Below are positions 7,283 through 17,060 of a stretch of DNA of 64,000 bases, piece after piece. The notes beneath the pieces were generated by a model. It did not search any database. It saw only the letters and a list, made by a program, of their open reading frames with translations, and was not told where the DNA came from. Source of the stretch: Defluviimonas salinarum (lineage in GTDB: Bacteria > Pseudomonadota > Alphaproteobacteria > Rhodobacterales > Rhodobacteraceae); contig NZ_JAPDOG010000004.1 in NCBI RefSeq assembly GCF_026013545.1, positions 124,001 to 188,000 on the forward strand, given 5' to 3'. Every line of letters begins with the position of its first letter. Position 1 is the stretch's first letter. Both the position numbers and the translations under genes were made by a program.

Positions 7283-9013
7283 TCAACGGAACAGCCAGAG
7301 TTCCGACAGGTACTTCCAGTTCACGAAGTAGTAGAGCACGAAGCAGGCGAAGAAGATGCCCACGAGGATGATCGTGCCCGGCAGTTTCAGCGTGCCGTGG
7401 CTGCCGTATTCCGCCACCGCCTCGCGGCTCTGGTCATGGAGCGGGAAGCGCATCTTCGCGCCCGGACCCTCGAGCTTCGGCCCGATCAGGATCGAGGCGA
7501 CAACGACGAGGATGAACACCACCCCGCCGATCGCCGCGAGGATGGCGAAGATCCCGTTGAGCCCCATCATCAGATAGGCCGCGGCCGGATACTCGAACGC
7601 ATGCGCCGCGTCGGTGAGCGAGATGTCCCAATGCCGCCGCGCCACGCCGAGCGTGCCCGCCCCCATCATGAAGAGCGAGATCCCGCCCGCGCCAATGCCG
7701 AAGAGGAACGGCTGCCATTTGGCCAGCGTCGGCCAGACGATGTCGCGCTGGAAGATCAGCGGCACCACGAGGTAGGTCATCGCCATGAAGGCGAGCGTCG
7801 TGCCGGCGACGACCGTGCCGTGGAAATGGCCCGGAACGTAGATCGTGTTGTGCATCAGCACGTTCAGCTGCTCGGTCCCGAGCACGACGCCCGAGATGCC
7901 ACCGATGAAGCCGAACATCACGAGCGAAAGGAACATGCCGGAGAAGGCCGGGTTGCCCCAGGGCGCCTTGGTCAGCCATTCGAACGCGCCGCGGGTGAAG
8001 CCGTTGCGGCGCTGCGCCGCCTCGATCGCGCCGGGCACCGTCAGCCCGTGGATCATCGAGCCCATGACCGCGAGATACATCATGTAGGAGGTGTTCACGA
8101 TCTTCCAGGTCGAGCTCATGCCCGGCTCGGCGAGGAGGTGATGCGCCGAGGCGAGCTGCAGGAACAGGATGTACATCAGGAACGCCGTGCGGCTGACCTT
8201 TTCCGACAGCGGCTTGGCGCCGAGCACCATCGCGCCGATCGCGTACCAGATCGCGACATGGGCCGAGACGTTGATCTGCTGGCTCGAATGGCCCATGCCC
8301 CACCAGACGACCTTGTACATCAGCGAGTCGATGTTGGAGATCAGCCCGAGCGACCAGAGCCAGGTCGGGATCAGGATCACCGCGCCCGAGGCGAGCGTGA
8401 AGACCGCGATGATCCCCGCCGTGATCGCCCCGAAGGTGACGAGTGGCACCGAACCGTCATAGGTGTTCTCGGCCTTCGCCACGACGAGCGTGCCGAAGAA
8501 GACCATCACCGAGACGAGTGCCCCCACAGCAAAGATGATCAGCGAGAGGTAGAACCAGTGCGAGGCCTGCATCGGCGGATACGAGGTGAACATCACCGAG
8601 GAATCGCCCCTCAGCACCGCGTAGTTCGCCATCACCGCGCCCGCGACCATCAAGAGGAAGCCGAGCCAGGCCAACCACGGCGTCGCAAGGCGGCTGCCGA
8701 GGATTACCGAGGAGGCGAAATAGAGCACCGCGATCTCGAAGAAGATGATCCAGAACAGGAGCACGTTCGCCCCGTGCCCGGTGAGCACGAGGTAGAACAG
8801 CTCCGCATCGAGAAGCTGAACTGCGGGCCAGCGCGTCAGCGCCACGAGAAGCCCCATCAGCCCGCCGAGCGCGAGGAACAGCACCGCCGCGACGGCGTTG
8901 ACCTTGATCAGCGCCTCGGCGCTGGAATCGACCTTCAGTCCGGTGAAGCGGCAGACGCGATAGCGCGCCCCGGCGCCGGAGACGGGAGCCGCACCATGAT
9001 CAATGCTTGTCAT
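7283..9013 (-). CDS. Haem-copper oxidoreductase subunit I lacking the active-site Tyr (NorY/sNOR-like)
   Basis: This 576-residue membrane protein has about 12-14 helices. The metal ligands are present: His80 (low-spin haem, helix II), His242, His291 and His292 (CuB), and His396 and His398 in GHFHG (high- and low-spin haems). In oxygen reductases the helix VI motif HPEVY (or HPIVY in B-type) ends in a Tyr covalently linked to the CuB His. Here the motif is HSSQQ, with Gln246 at the Tyr position, and no Glu as in cNOR. Loss of that Tyr is a mark of NO reductases in the superfamily, and linkage to a CuA subunit plus SenC fits NorSY/sNOR. An unusual O2 reductase is the alternative. No subunit III is nearby. 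Confidence 0.85.
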   Translation of the reverse strand: MTSIDHGAAPVSGAGARYRVCRFTGLKVDSSAEALIKVNAVAAVLFLALGGLMGLLVALTRWPAVQLLDAELFYLVLTGHGANVLLFWIIFFEIAVLYFASSVILGSRLATPWLAWLGFLLMVAGAVMANYAVLRGDSSVMFTSYPPMQASHWFYLSLIIFAVGALVSVMVFFGTLVVAKAENTYDGSVPLVTFGAITAGIIAVFTLASGAVILIPTWLWSLGLISNIDSLMYKVVWWGMGHSSQQINVSAHVAIWYAIGAMVLGAKPLSEKVSRTAFLMYILFLQLASAHHLLAEPGMSSTWKIVNTSYMMYLAVMGSMIHGLTVPGAIEAAQRRNGFTRGAFEWLTKAPWGNPAFSGMFLSLVMFGFIGGISGVVLGTEQLNVLMHNTIYVPGHFHGTVVAGTTLAFMAMTYLVVPLIFQRDIVWPTLAKWQPFLFGIGAGGISLFMMGAGTLGVARRHWDISLTDAAHAFEYPAAAYLMMGLNGIFAILAAIGGVVFILVVVASILIGPKLEGPGAKMRFPLHDQSREAVAEYGSHGTLKLPGTIILVGIFFACFVLYYFVNWKYLSELWLFR

Positions 9014-9026
9014 CGTCCTTCCTCCC

Positions 9027-9581
9027 TCACTCGACGACGCGGATGCGCCCGGTCATCGTGTGATGCCCGACGCCGCAGAATTCGTTGCAGACGATGCCGA
9101 AGTCGCCCGTTCCGGTCGGCGTCAGCGTCACGACATGCTCGTAGCCCGGATGGACCGAGATGTTGATGTTCGTGGGCTGCAGCGAGAAGCCGTGCTGCCA
9201 ATCGGCCGAGGACAGGTGAATCCGGTAGCTCTCGCCCTTCTTCAGTTCGAGGATCGGCCAGAACTCCCAGAGCCGGGCGAGGATATAGGCGTCGCCGCCC
9301 ACGGGCGGCCGCACCACCGGCACGCCGTTCTCCTCGAGCGGCTGGCCGTCGGCATCCTGCGCCTGGAACTCGGCGGCGAAGGCCTCGACCCTTTCCTGGT
9401 AGCGCTCGGGCTTGACCTTGTAGGTCTCGGTCGAGAGGTTCTGTTCGCCGATGAAATGCCAGGCGATCATGAAGAAGAACATGAACAGGCCCCAGAGGAA
9501 AGCGATGACGATCCAGCCGAGCTCGATTCCGTGGATCGGTTCCTTCCACCAGAGGCGGTTTGACGGGGGTGTGATGGCCAT
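9027..9581 (-). CDS. CuA-containing subunit II (NorS-like)
   Basis: A 184-residue protein with a single N-terminal membrane helix (~residues 20-42) and a periplasmic cupredoxin domain. The CuA site is complete: His130 (DWQHGF), Cys165, Glu167, Cys169, His173 and Met176 in CNEFCGVGHHTM. It is much shorter than A-type subunit II (about 250-300 residues) and has one helix instead of two, as in B-type (ba3-like) and NorS proteins. It should accept electrons from a periplasmic cytochrome c or cupredoxin and pass them to subunit I, encoded 13 bp downstream. Confidence 0.88.
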   Translation of the reverse strand: MAITPPSNRLWWKEPIHGIELGWIVIAFLWGLFMFFFMIAWHFIGEQNLSTETYKVKPERYQERVEAFAAEFQAQDADGQPLEENGVPVVRPPVGGDAYILARLWEFWPILELKKGESYRIHLSSADWQHGFSLQPTNINISVHPGYEHVVTLTPTGTGDFGIVCNEFCGVGHHTMTGRIRVVE

Positions 9582-9608
9582 GGTTGCGCCCTTCCTACAG
9601 CGACAGGG

Positions 9609-9791
9609 TCACTCGAAGACCGGAATCGAGGCGATCTCCATGACGCCCCAGATCGTGTAGAGCACCGCCGGCACGGTGATCCCGAGGAAGAGCAGCAGGA
9701 ACGGATTGTCGAGAACCTGCTGCATGAAGGGAACGCGCTCGGGCGGCCCTTCGCCACCTACCTTGCCCTTGTCGGCCTTTCGCTCGGTCAT
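9609..9791 (-). CDS. 60-residue single-TM protein, first gene of the haem-copper operon
   Basis: It has a hydrophilic, Lys/Glu-rich N-terminus of ~25 residues and one helix (FLLLFLGITVPAVLYTIWGVM), ending after IASIPVFE. It lies 27 bp upstream of subunit II on the same strand and starts at an ATG preceded by a GGGAGGAG ribosome binding site. The arrangement recalls subunit IIa of ba3 oxidases, a single helix that completes the two-helix hairpin missing from short subunit II. I see no sequence signature that proves this. Confidence 0.7.
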   Translation of the reverse strand: MTERKADKGKVGGEGPPERVPFMQQVLDNPFLLLFLGITVPAVLYTIWGVMEIASIPVFE

Positions 9792-9984
9792 TCTGGCTCC
9801 TCCCGCTCTGTGCGAAAGGGGTATGTCTGCGATCGCGTGCCTCGGAGAGTTCCGAGGCTATGCCCCGATCTCATGCCCTTTCGCCACTTCGGCGCCCGTC
9901 ATGCGGAATCTGCCCCGGCAACCGGGCCGTCGCGCCAGCTTTCCGCGCGGGGTCCGAGTGAGCGGCAGGCTTCGCCGGAAAGGC

Positions 9985-10003
9985 GCATCCTGAGATAGGA
10001 TGC
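9985..10003. promoter_or_regulatory. Perfect inverted repeat downstream of the FNR box
   Basis: GCATCCT at 9985-9991 and AGGATGC at 9997-10003 form a perfect 7-bp dyad with a 5-nt loop. It lies ~25 bp from the FNR-type box on the side of the minus-strand operon, near where transcription would start if the box acts at -41.5. It could be a second operator or a hairpin in the 5' leader. Confidence 0.45.
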
Positions 10004-10027
10004 TCACACAAATGTGCCTTCCGCGGC

Positions 10028-10041
10028 TTGACTTATATCAA
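10028..10041. promoter_or_regulatory. FNR-type box (TTGAC-N4-ATCAA)
   Basis: TTGACTTATATCAA matches the FNR/FnrL consensus TTGAT-N4-ATCAA at 9 of 10 defined positions. It is about 237 bp upstream of the first gene of the haem-copper operon (start 9791, minus) and points to no plus-strand gene. Control by an FNR/CRP-family regulator under low O2 or NO is inferred. No good -10 hexamer was identified. Confidence 0.6.
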
Positions 10042-10264
10042 GGACCAAAAGGTTCGGACTCGGGACTATCTTCCGCCACTGGGGCTAGGGGATACGCGCC
10101 TGCGGCCAATATGGTCTGGAAACGCTCGGCCGTTCAGGGCTTGGACCGTGCCAGACGTTCGGGCTCAATGTACTGAAATTGCACGGCTTTCGACGCTCCG
10201 GCAGGACTTTCGAACAGACCGGCCACGCGCCGCCTGCATCCGTTGCCCGCGCCAACGCCTGCGG

Positions 10265-10289
10265 GCGGCGGCCTCATGACGGCCGCCGC
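10265..10289. terminator. Hairpin after guaB
   Basis: GCGGCGGCC at 10265-10273 and GGCCGCCGC at 10281-10289 form a perfect 9-bp stem with a 7-nt loop, 22 bp beyond the guaB stop (minus strand). There is no U-tract, so it would be a weak or Rho-assisted terminator. Confidence 0.45.
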
Positions 10290-10310
10290 TACCCTCGCGG
10301 TGCCAAGCGA

Positions 10311-11801
<1,491 letters not shown>

Positions 11802-11857
11802 TCATGCGGGGGGCCGGATGGCAAGCCCTAAATCCGCCGAGCCGGCATCGCGCGTGC

Positions 11858-12823
11858 TCAGGCCGTCGCCGCGTTGGTCTTGATGGCGAGCTGCCCGCGC
11901 GCCCAGAGCCGGAGCATCTGGAACGCGATCGCCGGCACGATGAGCGTTGCTGCGACGAGTAGCACGCCTCCCGGCACCCGCCAGAACCAGCCGACGGCCA
12001 GCCACAGGTTGGCGGTCGCCGCGAGCGGGAAGGTGAAGGCACCCCAGAGCGGGGAGAAACCCGCCTCGGTCAGCCAGAAGACCCGGGCAACGAACCATGC
12101 GAGCATGAGCGCCGCGATCCCGGCGCAGCCCAGCGATACGGCGTGAAGCTCCAGCGCCTCGGCCACCAGGCCCAGAAGCGCGACCGGCGCGAGATGGATC
12201 GACAGCAGCGGCCGGAGCGGCGAAGGCACCCCGTCCTTGACGATCTGCTCGAAGCTGACCGACCAGATCAGCGCCGCGATGAGCGCTGTGGCGAAGAAGA
12301 GCACGAGCGCCAGAACATAAAGCTCGAGCACCGTCGCGGCGAGCGCGCCGACGATGAACCCGACGAAGGTGAGATGCCAGACCGGGGTCACCCGGCGCTG
12401 CTCGGGCGGGCTCGTGAAAAATTGATGCACCAGCAGGGCGACTAGGATCCAGTGCAACCCGAACCCCGCCATCAGGACGCCGTAGGCCGCGCCGGCATGG
12501 TAGGGCGCGAACGTGATCGACAGGAGATACCAGCACAGGACCGCCGCGGCGACGCCGGCGCGGCCGGGCAGAATGCGCAGCTCCTCGACGATCACGCGCG
12601 GGCGCCGCGCGAGTTTGGCGCCGTAGCCGAAGAACGAGAACACGAAGAGTAGCGTCGTCGCGCCGAGGATCGCTTCCCCGACCCCGCCGGAAATCGCGAA
12701 GCTGTCCGCGGCCCGCCGCCAGCCGAGGCCGAGGCCAAAAAGCCCCATGATCGCCGGAAAGACTGCCGGAGGCATGCGCCGGAACAAGCCCGGCGGCGTC
12801 GGGGCCGGAGGTTTGAATGCCAT
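11858..12823 (-). CDS. TehA/SLAC1-family transporter
   Basis: A 321-residue inner-membrane protein with about ten helices. The start RMPPAVFPAIMGLFGLGLGW and the segment GFSPLWGAFTFPLA are typical of the TehA / C4-dicarboxylate / SLAC1 family, which are anion channels or exporters linked to tellurite resistance, malate or sulfite efflux. No TehB methyltransferase is nearby, so tellurite resistance should not be assumed. The gene is monocistronic as far as can be seen, with a 165-bp upstream region divergent from the ureohydrolase. Confidence 0.85.
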   Translation of the reverse strand: MAFKPPAPTPPGLFRRMPPAVFPAIMGLFGLGLGWRRAADSFAISGGVGEAILGATTLLFVFSFFGYGAKLARRPRVIVEELRILPGRAGVAAAVLCWYLLSITFAPYHAGAAYGVLMAGFGLHWILVALLVHQFFTSPPEQRRVTPVWHLTFVGFIVGALAATVLELYVLALVLFFATALIAALIWSVSFEQIVKDGVPSPLRPLLSIHLAPVALLGLVAEALELHAVSLGCAGIAALMLAWFVARVFWLTEAGFSPLWGAFTFPLAATANLWLAVGWFWRVPGGVLLVAATLIVPAIAFQMLRLWARGQLAIKTNAATA

Positions 12824-12988
12824 GATCTGCCTCTGTCTTTTCTCTAAACCTGCCGTGCTGGACCGTAATTTGCGAGCGGAAAGCGCATAGAGCGCGTAAT
12901 TTTCCTTTCAGGCGCGGCCTCGATGCCGCTTGTCGTCTATGCGATGCCGCTTGGCGCCTCTACTCTGGTCCCGCAAAGGGAGGTGACC

Positions 12989-13948
12989 ATGAGCACGCAT
13001 GGCTATGAGACCGGGCGGCTGAACCTGCCGTTCGTCGGAATCGCGACTTTCGGCAAGCGACCCCATGTCGCGGACTGGGAGGCGATCGACGCCGATGTCG
13101 CGATCCTCGGCGCGCCCTTCGATTTCGGCACCCAGTTCCGCGCGGGAGCACGCTTCGGCCCGCGCGCGGTGCGCGAGGCCTCGACGCTCTTTTCCTTCGG
13201 CCACGCCGGCGCCTACGATCACGAGGACGACGTGACCTATCTCGGCGCCGATGTCCGCATCGTCGACATCGGCGATGCCGACATCGTCCATACCGACACC
13301 GAGAGGAGCCACGCCAACATCGAGGCCGGGGTCCGCGCGATCCTCAAGGCCGGCGCGCTGCCAGTCGTGATCGGTGGCGACCACTCGGTCAACATTCCCT
13401 GCATCCGTGCATTCGACGGCCAGGGACCGATCCACATCCTGCAGATCGACGCCCATCTCGATTTCGTCGACGAACGCCACGGCGTGCGTCACGGCCACGG
13501 CAATCCGATGCGGCGGGCGGCCGAAAAGGACTATGTGACGGGGCTGACCCAGTTCGGCATTCGCAACGTTTCATCGACGGCGAAGGAAGGCTATGACGCG
13601 GCCCGCGCGATGGGAGCCGACATCCTCTCGGTGCGCCAGGTCCGCAAGCTCGGGCGCGACGGCGTTCTGGCGCGGATTCCCAAGGGCGCCCGGCTCTATG
13701 TCACAATCGACATCGACGGCTTCTGCCCCTCGATCGCACCGGGCACCGGCACGCCGTCGCATGGCGGTTTTCTCTATTACGAGGTGCTGGAGATCCTGCA
13801 GGGCGCGGCGCTGGCGCATGAGATCGTCGGTATCGACCTTGTCGAGGTCGCGCCCGACTACGATCCGACCGGCTCGACCGCGATCCTTGCCGCGCAACTG
13901 CTTCTGAACTTCCTCGGCTTTGTCTTCCATGCCCGCGGGCAGGCATGA
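12989..13948 (+). CDS. speB: Agmatinase-family ureohydrolase
   Basis: A 319-residue Mn-dependent ureohydrolase. The two-metal site is complete: GGDHS (His132), DAHLD (Asp154, His156, Asp158) and DID (Asp241, Asp243). Such enzymes release urea from agmatine, arginine, guanidinobutyrate or related guanidines. The sequence fits the agmatinase/guanidinobutyrase branch, but substrate cannot be fixed by reading. The ATG at 12989 was chosen because AAAGGGAGGTG lies just upstream; a longer frame begins at 12923 without a good site. Its last bases overlap the DMT transporter start (ATGA), suggesting co-expression with export or uptake of a product. Confidence 0.85.
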   Translation: MSTHGYETGRLNLPFVGIATFGKRPHVADWEAIDADVAILGAPFDFGTQFRAGARFGPRAVREASTLFSFGHAGAYDHEDDVTYLGADVRIVDIGDADIVHTDTERSHANIEAGVRAILKAGALPVVIGGDHSVNIPCIRAFDGQGPIHILQIDAHLDFVDERHGVRHGHGNPMRRAAEKDYVTGLTQFGIRNVSSTAKEGYDAARAMGADILSVRQVRKLGRDGVLARIPKGARLYVTIDIDGFCPSIAPGTGTPSHGGFLYYEVLEILQGAALAHEIVGIDLVEVAPDYDPTGSTAILAAQLLLNFLGFVFHARGQA

Positions 13949-14841
13949 CGGGACTACCCGCGCCGGTCGCGGCCGCCCTCTGGATGATCGGCTCGATCAC
14001 GGGATTCTGCATCCTCGCGGTCTCGGGGCGCGAGATCGCCCCCGCGCTCGACACGTTCGAGATGATGCTCTACCGCTCGCTGATCGGCGTCGCCGTGGTC
14101 GTGAGCGTGGCCGTCGCGACCGGCCGGGCCACAGAGATCACCACCCGCCGCCTCCATGTCCATGGGCTGCGCAATGTGCTCCACTTCGCCGGGCAGAACC
14201 TCTGGCTCTATGCGCTCGCGCTGATCCCGATGGCGCAGCTCTTCGCCTTAGAATTCTCCTACCCGATCCTCGTCGCGCTTGCCGCGCCGCTCCTTCTCGG
14301 CGAGCGACTGACGCCGGTGAAGCTCGCCGCCGCTCTGATCGGATTCGCCGGAATCCTGATCGTCGCCCGCCCCTTCGGCGGCGGCCTGTCAATCGGCCTG
14401 GTGGCGGCGCTGCTCTGCGCGGTCGGCTTCGCAGGCTCGGCCATCGTCACCAAACGGCTCACGCATGTAGCGTCGGTCACCTGCATCCTCTTCTGGCTTG
14501 CGGTGATGCAATCTGCGTTCGCGTTGATCTGCGCCGGCGCAGACGGTGCCATCGCCCTGCCCTCCCACGCGGTCCTGCCATGGTTACTGGCCATGGGCCT
14601 CGCCGGGCTCGGCGCGCATTTCAGCCTGACCAAGGCGCTCTCGCTCGCGCCCGCCTCCGTTGTGACCCCGATCGACTTCCTGCGCCTGCCGGTGATCGCC
14701 GTCATCGGCATGATCTTCTACGCCGAGCCGTTCGATTTCTGGGTTCTCGCCGGTGGCGCGATCATCCTCGCGGCGAACTGGCTGAACATACGTGCAAGGG
14801 GTGCAGCAGTGCCGTTACGTCACAAACTCAAGGTAGTTTGA
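13945..14841 (+). CDS. DMT-superfamily (EamA) transporter
   Basis: A 298-residue membrane protein with ten predicted helices in two EamA repeats of five. The second repeat begins near residue 150 (GGGLSIGLVAALLCAVGFAGSAI). These proteins export or import small metabolites, and substrates vary widely. It starts inside the ureohydrolase stop codon (ATGA overlap), so the two are translationally coupled and the cargo may be an amine or amino acid connected with that reaction. That link is inference. Confidence 0.85.
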   Translation: MTGLPAPVAAALWMIGSITGFCILAVSGREIAPALDTFEMMLYRSLIGVAVVVSVAVATGRATEITTRRLHVHGLRNVLHFAGQNLWLYALALIPMAQLFALEFSYPILVALAAPLLLGERLTPVKLAAALIGFAGILIVARPFGGGLSIGLVAALLCAVGFAGSAIVTKRLTHVASVTCILFWLAVMQSAFALICAGADGAIALPSHAVLPWLLAMGLAGLGAHFSLTKALSLAPASVVTPIDFLRLPVIAVIGMIFYAEPFDFWVLAGGAIILAANWLNIRARGAAVPLRHKLKVV

Positions 14842-14928
14842 CAGGACGTGACGTCATTCATTGACGCCGCAAAGGCGCCGCCCGTACCGTCGCCGAACAA
14901 TAAACATACACGTTAGGGATGAGGATCG

Positions 14929-15999
14929 ATGGGACGTGTGATAATGGCGGCGGGCGCCTTTGCCATGGGTGCAACGTCAGCTGTGGCGGGGGGACTCGAA
15001 CGCTCCCCGCAATCAGTGGCAATTCTCTTTGAGCAGGGCAATTACGCCGAGTTCTCGATCGGCGGCATCAATCCCGATGTCAGCGGCACCGTCGCCGGCG
15101 GCGCGCTGTCGAGCGGCGACATGACCACGGGCTACGGCACCTTCTCGTTCGGCTACAAGCACGCGCTGAACGACAAGGTCGATCTCGCGCTCATCATCGA
15201 CCAGCCGGTCGGTGTGAACGTGAGTTATCCGATCAGCGCCGCGCCCTATCCGTTCGCGGGATCGACGGCCGATGTCGACTCGCTCGCGTTCACGGGCCTC
15301 ATTCGCTACAAGCTGCCGCAGAACTTCTCGGTCCTTGGCGGCGTGCGGACCGAGACCGTCGACGGCGTGGTGGGGATCCCGCTCTTCTCCTACACGATGA
15401 CGGCCGACGGCGACCGCCAGTGGGGCTATGTCCTCGGCGTGGCCTGGGAGAAGCCCGAGATCGCGGCCCGCGTCGCGCTGACCTACAATTCGGCGATGAC
15501 CCATACGCTCTCGGCGAACGAAAACTTTTCGCCGGTGCCGACCGAGTTCGCGACCGAGATTCCGCAATCGGTGAACCTCGAGTTCCAGACCGGCATCGCG
15601 AAAGACACGCTTCTCTTCGGCTCGGTCCGGTGGGTCGAATGGTCGGTGTTCGATATCACGCCGCCCGCGTTCAACGCAGTCGTCGGCGGCTCGATCGCCA
15701 ATATCGACGACGACACGGTCTCCTACACGCTCGGCCTCGGCCGGCGGTTCAACGAGACCTGGTCGGGCGCCGTCACGCTCGGCTACGAGCCTTCCACCGG
15801 CTCGCCGACCGGCAACCTCGGGCCGACCGACGGCTACCGCAGCATCGGGGTCGCGGCGACCTATACCCGTGGCAACATCAAGGTCACGGGCGGCCTTCGC
15901 TACGTCGACATCGGCGACGCCACCACCCGCGGCGTCAACGGGAACTTCACCGGCAACGAAGGCATCGGCGCCGGTCTGCGCATCGGCTACAGCTTCTGA
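14929..15999 (+). CDS. FadL/OMPP1/TodX-family outer-membrane protein
   Basis: A 356-residue exported protein with a short signal sequence (MGRVIMAAGAFAMGATSAVAG). The body is made of alternating beta strands and ends in the aromatic C-terminal residue (IGYSF) used for outer-membrane barrel assembly. N-terminal LERSPQSVAILFEQGNYAEFS and the repeated strand pattern fit FadL transporters, which take up long-chain fatty acids or other hydrophobic compounds. An alternative start at 14944 would shorten the signal peptide. A terminator follows at 16022, so the gene is a single unit. Confidence 0.82.
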   Translation: MGRVIMAAGAFAMGATSAVAGGLERSPQSVAILFEQGNYAEFSIGGINPDVSGTVAGGALSSGDMTTGYGTFSFGYKHALNDKVDLALIIDQPVGVNVSYPISAAPYPFAGSTADVDSLAFTGLIRYKLPQNFSVLGGVRTETVDGVVGIPLFSYTMTADGDRQWGYVLGVAWEKPEIAARVALTYNSAMTHTLSANENFSPVPTEFATEIPQSVNLEFQTGIAKDTLLFGSVRWVEWSVFDITPPAFNAVVGGSIANIDDDTVSYTLGLGRRFNETWSGAVTLGYEPSTGSPTGNLGPTDGYRSIGVAATYTRGNIKVTGGLRYVDIGDATTRGVNGNFTGNEGIGAGLRIGYSF

Positions 16000-16021
16000 A
16001 ACCGGCGCTTGCGCCTGATTG

Positions 16022-16053
16022 ACGGCCCCGCCTCCACCCGGCGGGGCCGTTTT
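16022..16053 (+). terminator. Rho-independent terminator of the FadL gene
   Basis: ACGGCCCCGCC at 16022-16032 pairs with GGCGGGGCCGT at 16040-16050, followed by TTTT. The position, 23 bp after the FadL stop, and the U-tract make this one of the clearer intrinsic terminators in the window. Confidence 0.85.
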
Positions 16054-16160
16054 CATTCACGCCTGCAATGTAGCGCCCACTCCGCCGGGGATGCAGATTT
16101 TTCGTGAAAATCCCGCCGCATGCAGTTAGGAGCGGGGACGACACGAGCAGGAAGGCGGCG

Positions 16161-17024
16161 ATGATCTACGAGACGGCACAGGACTGGCGCGCAGCGGACC
16201 GCAAGCGCGTGTTGCTTTTCGGCATGTCGGGGCTGGGCAAGACCCATGTCTCGAACCTGCTCAGAGATAGCGGCGACTGGTTCCACTACTCCGTCGACTA
16301 CCGGATCGGCACCCGCTACATGGGCGAGCACATCGCCGACAACTTCAAGCGCGAGGCGATGCGCGTGCCGCTCCTGCGCGAGCTCTTGATGACGGACAGC
16401 GTCCACATCACCTCGAACATCACCTTCAACAACCTGTCGCCACTCTCGACCTATCTCGGCAAGCCGGGCGACGCGGCCAAAGGCGGCCTGCCCTTCGCCG
16501 AATACATGCGCCGCCAGGACCAGCATCGCCGGGCCGAGATTTCGGCGCTGCTCGACACCCCCCATTTCATCGACCGCGCGCGGGAGCTTTACGGTTATTG
16601 CCACTTCGTCTGCGATTCCGGCGGCTCGATCTGCGAGGTGGTGGACCCCGACGACCGCTCCGATCCGGTGCTCACCGCGCTCTCCGGGGCCGCACTCATG
16701 GTCTGGATCAAGGGCTCGGAGGCGCATACCGAAGAGCTGATCCGCCGCTTCGACCGCGCCCCGAAGCCGATGTACTACCAGCCCGATTTCCTTCGCGCCG
16801 CCTGGTCCGATTACCTGGCCGAGACCGGCGTCGCCGAGGACAAGGTCGACCCCGATGCCTTCGTGCGCTGGACCTATGCCCGCGCGCTCGCCCATCGCCA
16901 GCCGATCTACGCGGCGATGGCGAAGAACTGGGGCGTGAGCGTCACCGCCGAGGAGGTGGCCACGGTCCGCACCCCCGCCGATTTCGAGTCCCTCGTCGCC
17001 CGCGCCCTTGAGGCGCGCGGCTGA
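16161..17024 (+). CDS. P-loop ATPase/kinase-like protein of unknown function
   Basis: A 287-residue soluble protein. KRVLLFGMSGLGKTHVS near the N-terminus is a Walker A motif (residues 21-28), followed by WFHYSVDYRIGTRYMG. The C-terminal half contains LMVWIKGSEAH and long helices. The overall pattern (P-loop, then a region sensing a phosphorylated or nucleotide substrate) resembles small kinases, but I cannot assign a family with a known substrate. The ATG at 16161 is chosen for GGAAGG upstream. It lies 36 bp before metA on the same strand and could be cotranscribed with it. Confidence 0.7.
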   Translation: MIYETAQDWRAADRKRVLLFGMSGLGKTHVSNLLRDSGDWFHYSVDYRIGTRYMGEHIADNFKREAMRVPLLRELLMTDSVHITSNITFNNLSPLSTYLGKPGDAAKGGLPFAEYMRRQDQHRRAEISALLDTPHFIDRARELYGYCHFVCDSGGSICEVVDPDDRSDPVLTALSGAALMVWIKGSEAHTEELIRRFDRAPKPMYYQPDFLRAAWSDYLAETGVAEDKVDPDAFVRWTYARALAHRQPIYAAMAKNWGVSVTAEEVATVRTPADFESLVARALEARG

Positions 17025-17060
17025 ACCGACTATCTCGGCCGTTCCACAGGAGATTTACGG

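Larger units (their letters stand above)
9792..10310. other. 519-bp gene-free region between guaB and the haem-copper operon
   Basis: The region holds an FNR-type box at 10028-10041, a 7-5-7 inverted repeat at 9985-10003 and a CACA-N2-TGTG dyad at 10007-10016. A perfect 9-bp hairpin lies near the guaB end at 10265-10289. Short frames in the interval have no convincing ribosome binding site or family resemblance. It most likely holds the regulated promoter and a long leader of the minus-strand operon. Confidence 0.6.

Noticed and set aside
7283-9581. Ordinary aa3 or cbb3 cytochrome oxidase
   Set aside because: The active-site Tyr is replaced by Gln, subunit II has a single helix, subunit III and CcoO/CcoP-type cytochrome c subunits are missing.
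10028-10279. Small plus-strand gene starting at the FNR box
   Set aside because: No ribosome binding site, atypical composition, and it ends within the guaB terminator region.
11858-12823. Tellurite resistance determinant
   Set aside because: The TehA-like channel stands without tehB or ter genes, and the family also moves malate, sulfite and other anions.
17025-17060. SAM-II riboswitch upstream of metA
   Set aside because: This class often precedes metA in alphaproteobacteria, but only 36 bp separate metA from the preceding gene and no pseudoknot elements are seen.
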